Shown: piece after piece, positions 1-7,307 of the stretch
Numbering within the stretch: the stretch's first letter is position 1
Layout of the letters: each line of letters begins with the position of its first letter
Assembly: GCA_027001525.1 (NCBI GenBank)
Contig: JALTMR010000460.1
Location: forward strand, 1-10,790
Direction of reading: 5' to 3'
Source: Gammaproteobacteria bacterium
Lineage (GTDB): Bacteria > Pseudomonadota > Gammaproteobacteria > Tenderiales > Tenderiaceae
Length of the DNA: 10,790 nt
Program-made: the position numbers and the translations under genes
Notes under the pieces: model-generated
The model's input: the letters and a program-made list of their open reading frames with translations, nothing else
Told to the model about the DNA's origin: nothing
Database searches by the model: none

Positions 1-2
1 AG

Positions 3-446
3 AACGACTACTGGGGCAAAGCGGCGATCACGCTCTACGACGTCTACCCCCAGCCCCTCGGCCATATCGGCCTCAACCGGGTTAACGTCCATGACGTGGC
101 CGACGCGGTGGTCAACGCCCTCAGCAGCGACCGCTTCGATGGCAAGGAGTACACCCTCCATGGTCGCGAAGTGCTCACCGGCGACAGCATCGCCGAGGTC
201 TACAGCCGCCATTTTGGCAAGCCGGTCCGCTACGCTGGCGATGACCTGGAGAACTGGGCCGCCCAGGCCCGGCACATGATGCCTAACTGGATGGTGCAGG
301 AGTTCAAAATTCTCTATCAGTACTACCAGCAACACGGCCTCATCGCCACCGAGGAGGAGCTACAGCAACAGCAGGAGATTGTCGGCCACCCGCCGCGTGA
401 ATTTGACGATTTCGTCGCCCAGCTCGCCAACGTCTGGACGGAATAG
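3..446 (+). CDS. NmrA-like NAD(P)-binding protein, C-terminal part (5' truncated by window edge)
   Basis: An open frame enters from the left edge and stops at TAG 444-446, giving about 147 visible residues. An internal GTG at 96 opens in this frame, but the frame runs back to base 3, so the true start lies outside the window. The visible segment reads GLNRVNVHDVADAVVNAL, then GKEYTLHGREVLTGDSIAEV, then GKPVRYAGDD. This is the usual second half of NmrA/atypical short-chain dehydrogenase proteins: a 'V.DVAD....AL' helix, a 'G..Y.L.G...L....IA' segment and a 'G+PVRY' strand. The Rossmann nucleotide-binding motif would lie upstream and cannot be seen. Family members bind NAD(P)H and act as oxidoreductases or redox sensors; the substrate here is unknown. 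The gene ends 6 bases before truC, so the two are probably co-transcribed. Confidence 0.8.
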   Translation, partial: NDYWGKAAITLYDVYPQPLGHIGLNRVNVHDVADAVVNALSSDRFDGKEYTLHGREVLTGDSIAEVYSRHFGKPVRYAGDDLENWAAQARHMMPNWMVQEFKILYQYYQQHGLIATEEELQQQQEIVGHPPREFDDFVAQLANVWTE

Positions 447-452
447 CCCGGC

Positions 453-1196
453 GTGAATGTTCGGGAACAGCTCGACATCCTCTATCGGGACGAGCACTTC
501 ATCGCCATCAACAAACCCGCCGGCCTGCTGGTGCACCGCAGTGAAATCGATCGCCACGAAACGCGCTTCGCCATCCAGATTCTGCGCAACCAGATCGGCC
601 AGCGCGTCTACCCCGTCCACCGCCTCGACAAGCCCACCTCCGGCGTCCTCCTCTTCGCTCTGCATCAGGAAGCCAATCAGCACCTGACCCAGGCGTTCAT
701 GAACAACAGCGTTCGCAAAACCTACCTCGCCGTGGTGCGGGGCTACACCGACGAGCGCGGCCACATCGACCACCCCCTGAGCCGCATGCCGGATCGCATC
801 GCCGACAAGGATGCCCAGCCCGGCAAAGCGGCCCAAAGCGCCACCACCGACTACCGCCGCCTCGCCACCATTGAACTCCCCTACCGTGTCGACCGCTACC
901 CCAGCAGCCGCTACTCCCTGGTGGAACTCAAGCCCGCCAGCGGCCGCAAGCACCAGCTGCGCCGCCACATGAAACACATCAACCACCCCATCATCGGTGA
1001 CACCACCCACGGCAAAAGCAAACACAACCGACTGTTCACGGACAAATTCGGCTCCAGACGCCTGCTGCTGGCCGCCACGCAGATCCGTTTTAACCACCCC
1101 TATACAGACAGGGAAACGACGATCCGGTCGCCACTGGAACAAAATTTCTCCCATCTGCTGGCCACACTGGGGTGGTGTTCCCTGGTCGAAAAATGA
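453..1196 (+). CDS. truC: tRNA pseudouridine(65) synthase TruC
   Basis: A 247-residue protein, close to the usual TruC length of about 250-260. TruC isomerises uridine 65 in the acceptor/T-stem region of certain tRNAs to pseudouridine in the cytoplasm. The RluA-family catalytic motif is present as VHRLDKPTSGVLLFA, with the nucleophilic aspartate at residue 59. The N-terminal strand ILYRDEHFIAINKPAGLLVH (residues 9-28) and the late KPASGRKHQLRRHMKHINHP motif followed by GDTTHGK are typical of TruC rather than RluA, RluC or RluD. The start is GTG at 453; no in-frame ATG exists before the conserved N-terminal strand, so GTG is favoured although no clear Shine-Dalgarno sequence precedes it. The 6-base gap after the upstream gene suggests translational coupling. 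The stop TGA lies inside an 18-base palindrome. Confidence 0.93.
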   Translation: MNVREQLDILYRDEHFIAINKPAGLLVHRSEIDRHETRFAIQILRNQIGQRVYPVHRLDKPTSGVLLFALHQEANQHLTQAFMNNSVRKTYLAVVRGYTDERGHIDHPLSRMPDRIADKDAQPGKAAQSATTDYRRLATIELPYRVDRYPSSRYSLVELKPASGRKHQLRRHMKHINHPIIGDTTHGKSKHNRLFTDKFGSRRLLLAATQIRFNHPYTDRETTIRSPLEQNFSHLLATLGWCSLVEK

Positions 1197-1210
1197 GTAC
1201 ATGTGCTCAT
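1193..1210. repeat. 18-base near-perfect inverted repeat at the truC stop codon
   Basis: The sequence ATGAGTACATGTGCTCAT reads as its own reverse complement except for one T/G pair. It has 5-base outer arms ATGAG/CTCAT and a palindromic core ACATGT. It covers the truC stop codon and the first bases of the gap. There is no loop and no T-run, so it looks like a dyad protein-binding site rather than a terminator. No matching known operator is recognised. Confidence 0.4.
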
Positions 1211-1342
1211 GCGCCATACCCCCTCGATCAGCTAGCCTTGAGTCGGGAACACTGTGAAACAGATCAAACCATCCCGGCCAGAGCAAGAGAAACTGAGCGG
1301 ATGAGCTGACCCGGCCCACACCGCTGACCAACACCTTCTCAG

Positions 1343-1371
1343 TTAACACCTGCCCCGCCCGGGTGCATTAT
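1343..1371 (+). promoter_or_regulatory. Candidate sigma-70 promoter for the lipoprotein/barrel unit
   Basis: A -35 element TTAACA (1343-1348, 5 of 6 matches to TTGACA) lies 17 bases upstream of CATTAT (1366-1371, 4 of 6 to TATAAT). The -10 region continues into an AT-rich ATTATAAAAA stretch that stands out from the GC-rich surroundings. Transcription would start near 1378, leaving a leader of only about 5-15 bases before the lipoprotein start. The rest of the 1197-1391 gap shows no gene and no convincing hairpin terminator for truC. Confidence 0.4.
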
Positions 1372-1391
1372 AAAAACTAGAGATGCCCGCC

Positions 1392-3524
1392 ATGAGAAAA
1401 AGAGAACCCGCCTGTCTCTCCGTGCCAGGACGCTACATCGCATCCCTTCTGCTACTGCTCCTCTTGTCCGCCTGCGGTGGCGGCGGCGGTAACAGCGCCC
1501 CCGTGACCCAGCCTGTCGGCGCAAACGATGAGATACTGTCTCTGGGAGACAGTGGCGGCACACTCAGCTTCCCCAAAGACAGCCTGCCCGCCGGCACAAC
1601 GGTCACGGTCAGAGAGGCCACGCCACCCCCGGCGACAGGGCAGATCACCGCCGTCGGCAGAGCCTTTCAAATCGACATCGACACGCAGCCAGACAAGCCC
1701 GTCAAAGTCACTCTCCCCATTCCTGCGGGCGAAGACCCCAACACGCTCATGATCTCCCGCTTTGAAGAGAGCGGACGCATCACGCTGCTCCAAACACAGG
1801 TGGAAGGAGGTATGTTAGTGGCGTTGACCCCTGGGTTCTCACGCCTCTCGGCCGTGCGCCTGGAAGAGCTGCCCGAAAATTTCCGCCCCGGCATCTTTGG
1901 CCCGGAAGTACTTCCGGTCAATATCGCCGGCCAATACTCGGAGCAGACACTTTCCGCCGTAGTGGGTGTAGAGAGCCGATGGCGACTCATTGAGGATGTG
2001 CCCCACGAGCTGATCCACAATAGCCGCACCGGCACGACGAAGCTGTCTGTGGCACAGGCCGGACTCTACACACTGATGGCGGAATTCACCGAACCCACAA
2101 CAGGCTTGAATGTGGCCGCCTTCAAAAGCATCTCCATCCTCGCCACCCTGGAGGCCGGTAACGCCCTGGATGTAACCGCCTATGGCCCGGCGATCATCGA
2201 CGAAGGGGAGCCGTTTAATCTCAGCGCCGTGGTGTTGAATACCGACGTGACCGAAATCAGCCGCTGGCGCTGGACCCTGGGCGACACGAAAGGTGGAAGC
2301 TGTGAGAGCGATTGTTCGATTCGCTTCGACCTCAACAACCAGGTACTCAATAAGCCCGGCACCACCCCCTTTATCGTCACAGCCGAGTCAGCATCCGGGC
2401 TTTCCGGCTCAGCGACAATGAACATCAAAGTACTCTCAAACAGATTGCACCTTACCCGGCTGTCTCACAGCCCGGATGATAAAAACATGGTCACCACAGC
2501 CGACACGCCCCCCATACAGATCAAGGCGACAGCTGAGCTCGAAGGAGGCACCCCGCCCTACACCTACAAGTGGTTCCTGAACAAGGCGGTTGATGGGTGG
2601 GCCAGCAGCGACGAAAGCCACATTGTGTGGACCGGTAGCGACGATTACGCTTTTTATCTTGACCAACCCGGCCACTACAAATACAAGGTGGAAGTCTCCG
2701 ACAGCAATAATCAAACGGCGTGGCGCTTCGGCTACCTGACGCTCTTGGGCGCCCCCCCCGTCAGCTTTGGCTATGAGGGCTTGCCCACGGCAAGCATCAG
2801 CACCGACCAACCTCTCTCAGTCACGTTAACGGCCAGGGGAGGCGTGCTGGCGTTCAATGGTTATCAATATGAGAGCTATGACTATCTGATCGACTGGGAC
2901 GATGGCACCATGACCTCGGGAAAGATGCCCGCCAGCAACCCCTTTGATGGTGGCCGCGTGAGCCTGAGCCACCCCTACGCCTCGCCCGGCACCTACACCC
3001 TGCAATACACCGCCTCACCCACCCGCTCGGCTGACTTCCTCAATTTCAATTTTTCGCCCTTTGAAAAAGCCACGGTTGAGGTTGCTGCCCCTTCCACGGA
3101 GCTGGCACGACCGACGGACGCCGTGTGCCCGACCACCATCAAAACCACCAGTGGCTACGATGAAGACTACCGGTTTTTGAACCTGACGCATGACGACTTA
3201 AACAGCACCGACACCCGGGCCAAATCAACCTGCAACTACGCACTGGGCTCCAGCACCGATCTGGCAGCGAAAATTTATATTAACTACGGAGCGGAGATTG
3301 CCTTCGGCTGCGACGCCACTCCCGGCACAAGCGGCTTCGAGATGATCAGCGATAACGTGCTTTACGACCGCTACAGAGGGAACACCGCCTGGAGCACGCA
3401 GAGAACACTCAGCGCGAACTATGTTGGCGTGGGCGGAGCACCCCTTTTTGATGATCGAAAATCGGTACTCATCGGCGTTATCAATGCGGCCGTCGCTCAA
3501 TCGCTGGGGGAAACATGCCCCTGA
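1392..3524 (+). CDS. Large exported lipoprotein with ZU5-like and PKD/Ig-like domains
   Basis: About 710 residues from ATG 1392. An ATG also occurs at 1383, but GAG 1380-1382 sits at a usable 9-base distance only from 1392. The N-terminus is basic (MRKREP), followed by a leucine-rich core and lipobox LLSAC with the lipidated cysteine at residue 28, then a Gly-rich linker, as in lipoproteins tethered to the envelope. Residues ~50-152 (GGTLSFPKDSLPAGTTVTV, then FSRLSAVRL) resemble a ZU5-like beta domain. Two or three Ig/PKD-like repeats follow: one with a CESDC pair (Cys304, Cys308), one with GGTPPYTYKW (residue ~385) and a good PKD match with YLIDWDDGT (Trp502) and HPYASPGTYTL. The last ~130 residues are unrecognised and carry four cysteines (579, 614, 640, 709), consistent with two disulfides. 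No catalytic motif is visible; an adhesive or scaffold role at the surface is inference. The next gene follows closely. Confidence 0.85.
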   Translation: MRKREPACLSVPGRYIASLLLLLLLSACGGGGGNSAPVTQPVGANDEILSLGDSGGTLSFPKDSLPAGTTVTVREATPPPATGQITAVGRAFQIDIDTQPDKPVKVTLPIPAGEDPNTLMISRFEESGRITLLQTQVEGGMLVALTPGFSRLSAVRLEELPENFRPGIFGPEVLPVNIAGQYSEQTLSAVVGVESRWRLIEDVPHELIHNSRTGTTKLSVAQAGLYTLMAEFTEPTTGLNVAAFKSISILATLEAGNALDVTAYGPAIIDEGEPFNLSAVVLNTDVTEISRWRWTLGDTKGGSCESDCSIRFDLNNQVLNKPGTTPFIVTAESASGLSGSATMNIKVLSNRLHLTRLSHSPDDKNMVTTADTPPIQIKATAELEGGTPPYTYKWFLNKAVDGWASSDESHIVWTGSDDYAFYLDQPGHYKYKVEVSDSNNQTAWRFGYLTLLGAPPVSFGYEGLPTASISTDQPLSVTLTARGGVLAFNGYQYESYDYLIDWDDGTMTSGKMPASNPFDGGRVSLSHPYASPGTYTLQYTASPTRSADFLNFNFSPFEKATVEVAAPSTELARPTDAVCPTTIKTTSGYDEDYRFLNLTHDDLNSTDTRAKSTCNYALGSSTDLAAKIYINYGAEIAFGCDATPGTSGFEMISDNVLYDRYRGNTAWSTQRTLSANYVGVGGAPLFDDRKSVLIGVINAAVAQSLGETCP

Positions 3525-3564
3525 CAAACAACACCTGACAACAAAATAGAAGAACAACACGATG

Positions 3565-3571
3565 AAGAGGA
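3565..3571 (+). promoter_or_regulatory. Ribosome binding site that decides the barrel protein start
   Basis: AAGAGGA lies 8 bases before ATG 3580. The upstream in-frame ATG at 3562 has only a weaker AGAAGA (3548-3553), and it would place six extra residues before a normal signal peptide. ATG 3580 is therefore preferred. Confidence 0.6.
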
Positions 3572-3579
3572 CAACCACA

Positions 3580-4290
3580 ATGAAACCCAACCGTTCACTC
3601 CCCCTGACGTTTATGCTCGCCGCACTCGCCAGCGCACCGGCCTACAGCGCCGAAACCAGCACGGAGTTCAGCTTTTCCCCTCCCCCCATCACCGAGGCGG
3701 TGTCAGCCGGCGAGGAGTCGCACCGCTTCACCGGCACCTACCTCAAGATCGATCTCGACAACGCCCTCACCGGGTACGGCATCAACTTCAGCAATCGCTA
3801 CGGCAACGCAAGCGGCACCTCGGGGAAAAGTAATTCATGGGGCCTGCTCTCACTGAGCGACGAGAGCGACACAATGAGCGGTCTGATGTTCAACGCCAAC
3901 TTCAACATGGAGGCCTACCCCGGCGGCACAGGCAACACCATTGTCTTTCTCGGCATCCCCCTTGGCCTGACCTATTTCAGCATCGATACAGGTGGCAGTG
4001 ATGATGCCTCCCTCAGCCTGCTGACTTACGGCCTTCAGGTGGGCATGCAGCACCATATCTTCCTGTCAGAGATGGCCTCAATCACCCCCTACGTCACCTA
4101 CGCAAAGAACAAAGGCAGGAGCCGTTTCCAGATGGGCGACAGCAGCGCCGACGCCATTGACTCCGACTATGAAACAGCCACCCTGACCTTTGGCTTCGAC
4201 ATCACCCTGTCGGGCGGCATCTCCCTGGCCAGCATGCTTTCCACAGGGGACGACAACATCACCATGATTCAGCTTGGCTGGAATTACTAA
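3580..4290 (+). CDS. Small outer-membrane beta-barrel protein, function unknown
   Basis: 236 residues from ATG 3580 (242 from the alternative ATG 3562). A Sec signal peptide is clear: MKPNR, a hydrophobic core, then ASAPAYSA with cleavage around residues 23-24. The mature part alternates polar and hydrophobic or aromatic residues in strands such as YGINFSNRYG, GLMFNANFNMEAY, YGLQVGMQHHIFL, ITPYVTYAKNKG and ATLTFGFDITLSGG, separated by short Gly/Ser/Asp-rich turns. It ends ITMIQLGWNY, a terminal strand with aromatic residues as expected for recognition by the Bam machinery. No cysteine is seen. Size suggests a barrel of roughly eight to ten strands, like OmpA- or OmpW-type porin-like proteins, but no specific family is recognised. 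It starts about 55 bases after the lipoprotein stop with no promoter evident between them, so the two are probably one transcription unit. Confidence 0.8.
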   Translation: MKPNRSLPLTFMLAALASAPAYSAETSTEFSFSPPPITEAVSAGEESHRFTGTYLKIDLDNALTGYGINFSNRYGNASGTSGKSNSWGLLSLSDESDTMSGLMFNANFNMEAYPGGTGNTIVFLGIPLGLTYFSIDTGGSDDASLSLLTYGLQVGMQHHIFLSEMASITPYVTYAKNKGRSRFQMGDSSADAIDSDYETATLTFGFDITLSGGISLASMLSTGDDNITMIQLGWNY

Positions 4291-4323
4291 CGACATCACC
4301 GCGGCACGGTTGTCGGAGCTTTT
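4291..4323 (+). terminator. Weak candidate terminator between convergent genes
   Basis: Directly after the barrel stop, CGACA..ACCG (4291-4301) can pair with CGGTTGTCG (4307-4315) across loop CGGCA, with a two-base bulge (4296-4297). A TTTT run follows at 4320-4323 after a four-base spacer (GAGC). The spacer and bulge make it weak. It fits the only space between the barrel gene and the oppositely oriented response regulator. Confidence 0.3.
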
Positions 4324-4942
4324 AACGCGAAAAATACTCCGCCGCAAAATGCAGCAGCGCGTTGCTGCCTTTGAGGCCCAGTTTGTCGACGATGTGGTGA
4401 CGGTGGTTTTGCACGGTGCGGATGCTGATGTTTTGCTGCTCGGCAATTTCGCGGCTGGTTTTGAACTCACCCACCAGTTTTGCGATCTCTAACTCGGCAG
4501 GGGTCAGGGAGGCGATTTTTTCATCGCCCAGGGTGATGGCAGCGTCCCGCTGGGCGATGGAGGCACTAAGGTAGCGCTGGCCGTTGCACACGGCCTCCAG
4601 ACAACGAATCAGCTCCGACTCGGCATCCTCCTTTAACAGGTAGGCATGGGCGCCCAGGTCGAAGGCTTTTTCAATCAGTTTGCTGTCGTCGTACATGGTT
4701 AACATGACGAAGCGGGTCTTGGGCGACAGCGATTTTGTCTTTTGCAGCACCTCAAGCCCGCCGGCAAACGGCATTTTAATGTCCAGCACGGCAATATCGG
4801 GCAGACCCTCGGTGATCTGCTGGATCGCCGCCTCACCGTCGCGGGCCTCGGTGCATTGGTAACATGCTTCGCTGCTCAGGATATGGCGTAAACCGACGCG
4901 GTAGATAGGGTGATCATCGGCAATCAGGACAGAGTAGTTCAC
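4322..4942 (-). CDS. NarL/FixJ-family response regulator
   Basis: 206 residues with a receiver domain followed by a LuxR-type helix-turn-helix; a cytoplasmic DNA-binding regulator controlled by phosphorylation. Receiver landmarks are Asp9-Asp10 (metal binding), Asp54 in AVLDIKMP (phosphoacceptor), Thr82 in VMLTMYDD and Lys104 in YLLKEDA, all conserved, so it should be phosphorylatable. The output domain, residues ~145-205, reads LTPAELEIAKLV, then REIAEQQNISIRTVQNHRHHI, then VDKLGL. The start is GTG at 4942, two bases after the TAA of the histidine kinase gene, with GGAGG inside the kinase's last codons. This coupling marks the kinase as its partner. Target genes are unknown; the divergent lipoprotein/barrel unit next door is a possible but unproven target. 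Confidence 0.93.
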   Translation of the reverse strand: MNYSVLIADDHPIYRVGLRHILSSEACYQCTEARDGEAAIQQITEGLPDIAVLDIKMPFAGGLEVLQKTKSLSPKTRFVMLTMYDDSKLIEKAFDLGAHAYLLKEDAESELIRCLEAVCNGQRYLSASIAQRDAAITLGDEKIASLTPAELEIAKLVGEFKTSREIAEQQNISIRTVQNHRHHIVDKLGLKGSNALLHFAAEYFSR

Positions 4943-4944
4943 GG

Positions 4945-6819
4945 TTACGCCTCCACAGGCAGTATCACCACCACACGGGTCCCCTGGGGTGTGATGGACT
5001 TGAGTTCAAACGTTCCTCCCAGCAGTACGGCACGATGTTTCATGCTCGCCACCCCCAGGCCGGCATTCGCTGCACCGGACTTCAGGCCCACACCATTATC
5101 GGTCACGGACAGATGGATCATCTCCTGCCTGCGCTGCAACGAGATGTCGAGCCGCGTTGCGCCGGCATGTTTCATGGCGTTGCTGACAGATTCCTGGACG
5201 ATGCGAAACAGGTGCAGCTCTGTCTCGCCATCCAGACTTTCAAATCCATCGGAAATATCGACCCGGCATCTGAGCCCTCCCGGTTCATCGATGCGCTCGG
5301 CAATGGACTCAATGGCCGTCACCAGCCCCAGCTGATCCAGGATGTAGGGGTGCAGCTGGTGGGAGATCGCCCTGACTTCGTTGACCGTATCCCGGCTCAC
5401 CTGTTTGGCCTGTTGCAATTCCACACTGTCATGGCCCTGAGCCAGGCGGTTAAGGCTGCTGGCCAGGAATGAGAGGTTCTGCCCCACGCCATCGTGCAGC
5501 TCTTCGGCAATGCGTTTGCGCTCGCTGTCCTGGGCGTTGATCAGCTGGGTGGAGAACCTTTTTTTAGCGGCATCGGCAGCGTGAATGGTGTCGATTAACT
5601 GCGCCTGCGCCGCCAGCTTTTCGTTGCGCAGAAAACTGATGCGATCCGCCAGAGCAAAAGAGAGCAGCACGGCGGCGACGGCGGTTCCCATGGAGAAGAG
5701 ATGCTCCGTCCAGAAGGTGGTATCCACCAGACCGTAGGTTCTCGCCATGATGAGCACCACGCCGGGAAGAATGGGCAGAAACGCAATCAACGTAAACCTG
5801 GCTGGCGGGTAGTGGGCGCGCCAGGCGGCGATGAGGGGCAGTGGAATCAGCAGTGCCACCAGGCCGCCAAACAGGGGCAAGACAAAAAACAGCGGCCCGG
5901 GGCCCAACAAGGCCACCGGCACCATCATCAACAGTGCCAGGAGCACCATGGCGCTGAGCAGGCGGTGGAGCCGAGGCGCGTATTGCTGGCTCAGGGAGAT
6001 GTACTGGGTAAAACGCAGCCCCCCCGCCATGCAGAGCCACAACGCCAGGCTGGCACTGCGGTCTGCCAGCGCCGGCCAGTCGGGCAGCAGGTAGAGCCGC
6101 GTGAACCCCGCCATGGAAAACTGAAACAGAAGGAAGGCCCCCAGGTAGACCGAAAACCAGAGATAGGCGTTGTCTTTCACCGTGGGATAGAGAAACAAAT
6201 TGTAAAACACCAGGCCGATGAGCACCCCGTAGACGATGCCGTTCACCAGCGTGTTGTTCAGCTGATCGGCCTCAAAAGCGCTGCGTTGCCACAAGGTTAG
6301 GGGCACGGTGATGGAGGTGCTGCTGTGGATTCGCACAAACACATCCGTCAGTGCATCGGCGGTCAGGGAGAGGGGGAACACCGGTTGCGGCAGGTAGGGT
6401 AACGGCTGCGCGGCCAGGGGGCGCTGATCCCCCGCCCTGAAGTGCTGCCATGGCGTCGTTGATCCATCGCGCACATAAAGATCGATCTCATCGAGCTGGG
6501 TATAGGGCAGCGCCAGCCACCACGCCCGCTGCTCCGCCTCAGCCGTCGGTCGCAGCTCGAACCAGAGCCAGTAGGCCCCTGCGGCACGAGGCAGGCTGGC
6601 GTTATCAAGCCGCCCCTGGAAGCGTGCCGTATCTGCGCTGACCTGACTGATCGTTGCCGAGGCGGAAGCGTCGTAATACCAGTGAATGTGGGGCGTCAGC
6701 GCTAATTTCTGCTGCGCTGAAACAACCACCTCTGACGCCCCGCCAGCGCCACTGAACAACAGCAGCAAGAGCAGCAAGAGCAGAAAAGACCACCGCCGTT
6801 CCAGCAACAGAGCACTCAT
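4945..6819 (-). CDS. 7TMR-DISM sensor histidine kinase
   Basis: 624 residues. A leucine-rich signal segment (residues ~11-22) precedes a periplasmic region, residues ~40-175, typical of a 7TMR-DISMED2 jelly-roll domain: YWLWFELRP, DEIDLYVRDG, then VFVRIHSSTSITVPLTLW. Seven hydrophobic helices follow (residues ~190-397), beginning VNGIVYGVLIGLVFYNLFLY. The kinase core has HisKA_3 with ERKRIAEELHDGVGQ (phospho-acceptor His442), the N-box ESVSNAMKHAG (Asn547), the DNGVGL box (Asp574) and a GLGVASMKHR segment, so ATP binding and autophosphorylation look intact. The DISMED2 fold is thought to bind carbohydrate-like or other small ligands; the ligand here is unknown. ATG 6819 has only a weak Shine-Dalgarno sequence and lies 35 bases after the yaiI stop. 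It forms a two-component pair with the downstream regulator. Confidence 0.93.
   Translation of the reverse strand: MSALLLERRWSFLLLLLLLLLFSGAGGASEVVVSAQQKLALTPHIHWYYDASASATISQVSADTARFQGRLDNASLPRAAGAYWLWFELRPTAEAEQRAWWLALPYTQLDEIDLYVRDGSTTPWQHFRAGDQRPLAAQPLPYLPQPVFPLSLTADALTDVFVRIHSSTSITVPLTLWQRSAFEADQLNNTLVNGIVYGVLIGLVFYNLFLYPTVKDNAYLWFSVYLGAFLLFQFSMAGFTRLYLLPDWPALADRSASLALWLCMAGGLRFTQYISLSQQYAPRLHRLLSAMVLLALLMMVPVALLGPGPLFFVLPLFGGLVALLIPLPLIAAWRAHYPPARFTLIAFLPILPGVVLIMARTYGLVDTTFWTEHLFSMGTAVAAVLLSFALADRISFLRNEKLAAQAQLIDTIHAADAAKKRFSTQLINAQDSERKRIAEELHDGVGQNLSFLASSLNRLAQGHDSVELQQAKQVSRDTVNEVRAISHQLHPYILDQLGLVTAIESIAERIDEPGGLRCRVDISDGFESLDGETELHLFRIVQESVSNAMKHAGATRLDISLQRRQEMIHLSVTDNGVGLKSGAANAGLGVASMKHRAVLLGGTFELKSITPQGTRVVVILPVEA
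4950..4954 (-). promoter_or_regulatory. Ribosome binding site for the GTG-started response regulator
   Basis: On the minus strand, GGAGG lies within the last codons of the kinase gene, 7 bases before the GTG start at 4942 and just before the kinase TAA (4947-4945). This supports the GTG start and translational coupling of kinase and regulator. Confidence 0.7.
6763..6783 (-). repeat. 9-base tandem repeat in the kinase signal segment
   Basis: The unit CAGCAAGAG (plus strand) occurs twice in a row (6763-6771 and 6772-6780), followed by a partial third CAG. On the coding strand it encodes Leu-Leu-Leu units. Copy changes would be in frame and would lengthen or shorten the hydrophobic core by three leucines. 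Confidence 0.5.
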
Positions 6820-6854
6820 CGTTCAGCACGACACCTGTCGAAAACGAAACACGT

Positions 6855-7307
6855 CTACTTTCCCAGGTGCTTGCTGAGGAAACGGTCGAGCTGATCGGCA
6901 AAGCTTTTTCTGTCTTTCTGATTCAGCGGCGGCGGCCCACCGGTGTGGACGCCGGAGCCACGCAGCTCATCCATCAGATCACGCATGGTCAGGCGCTGGC
7001 GGATATTGTCTTTGGTGTATAGCTCGCCGCGCGGACTGAGCCCGTGACCACCGTTGTCGATGACCTCGTTGGCCAGTGGAATATCGGCCGTAATCACCAG
7101 GTCACCGGGCTGCACACTATCGGCAATTTTTTTGTCCGCCACATCAAAGCCGGATGCCACCTGAATGGCGCGAATAAAACGCGACGGTGGTGTGCGGAGG
7201 TACTGGTTGGCCACCAGAATAAGCTCAATCTTGCGTCTTTCCGCAGTGCGGTAAAGAATCTCTTTAATCACACCAGGGCAAGCATCGGCATCGACCCAGA
7301 TACGCAT
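6855..7307 (-). CDS. yaiI: YaiI/YqxD family protein (DUF188, UPF0178)
   Basis: 150 residues from ATG 7307; the family is usually about 150. The start [11 protein letters not shown] is the hallmark N-terminus of UPF0178 proteins, with acidic residues like those of PIN-type nuclease folds. Other conserved parts are [27 protein letters not shown] and the C-terminal [27 protein letters not shown]. The biochemical function of the family is not established; a metal-dependent nuclease-like fold is inferred from the acidic motifs. A GTG one codon earlier (7310) is in frame, but AGGAG sits 8 bases from the ATG and only 5 from the GTG, and [11 protein letters not shown] is the family N-terminus. The ATG overlaps the upstream TGA by one base (TGATG). 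Confidence 0.93.
   Translation of the reverse strand: MRIWVDADACPGVIKEILYRTAERRKIELILVANQYLRTPPSRFIRAIQVASGFDVADKKIADSVQPGDLVITADIPLANEVIDNGGHGLSPRGELYTKDNIRQRLTMRDLMDELRGSGVHTGGPPPLNQKDRKSFADQLDRFLSKHLGK

Noticed and set aside
360..1349. A 329-codon open frame on the minus strand opposite truC
   Set aside because: It lies antisense to a confidently identified gene, its product is rich in Val/Gly/Ala with no recognisable motif, and such frames are common opposite GC-rich coding sequence.
1369..1374. TATAAA as the -10 box of the lipoprotein gene
   Set aside because: It would be 20 bases from the TTAACA element, too far for normal sigma-70 spacing; CATTAT at 17 bases is preferred.
5701..6300. 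A 199-codon plus-strand frame opposite the kinase
   Set aside because: The product is a Gln/Arg/His-rich sequence with no family resemblance, mirrored from the membrane-helix codons of the kinase.
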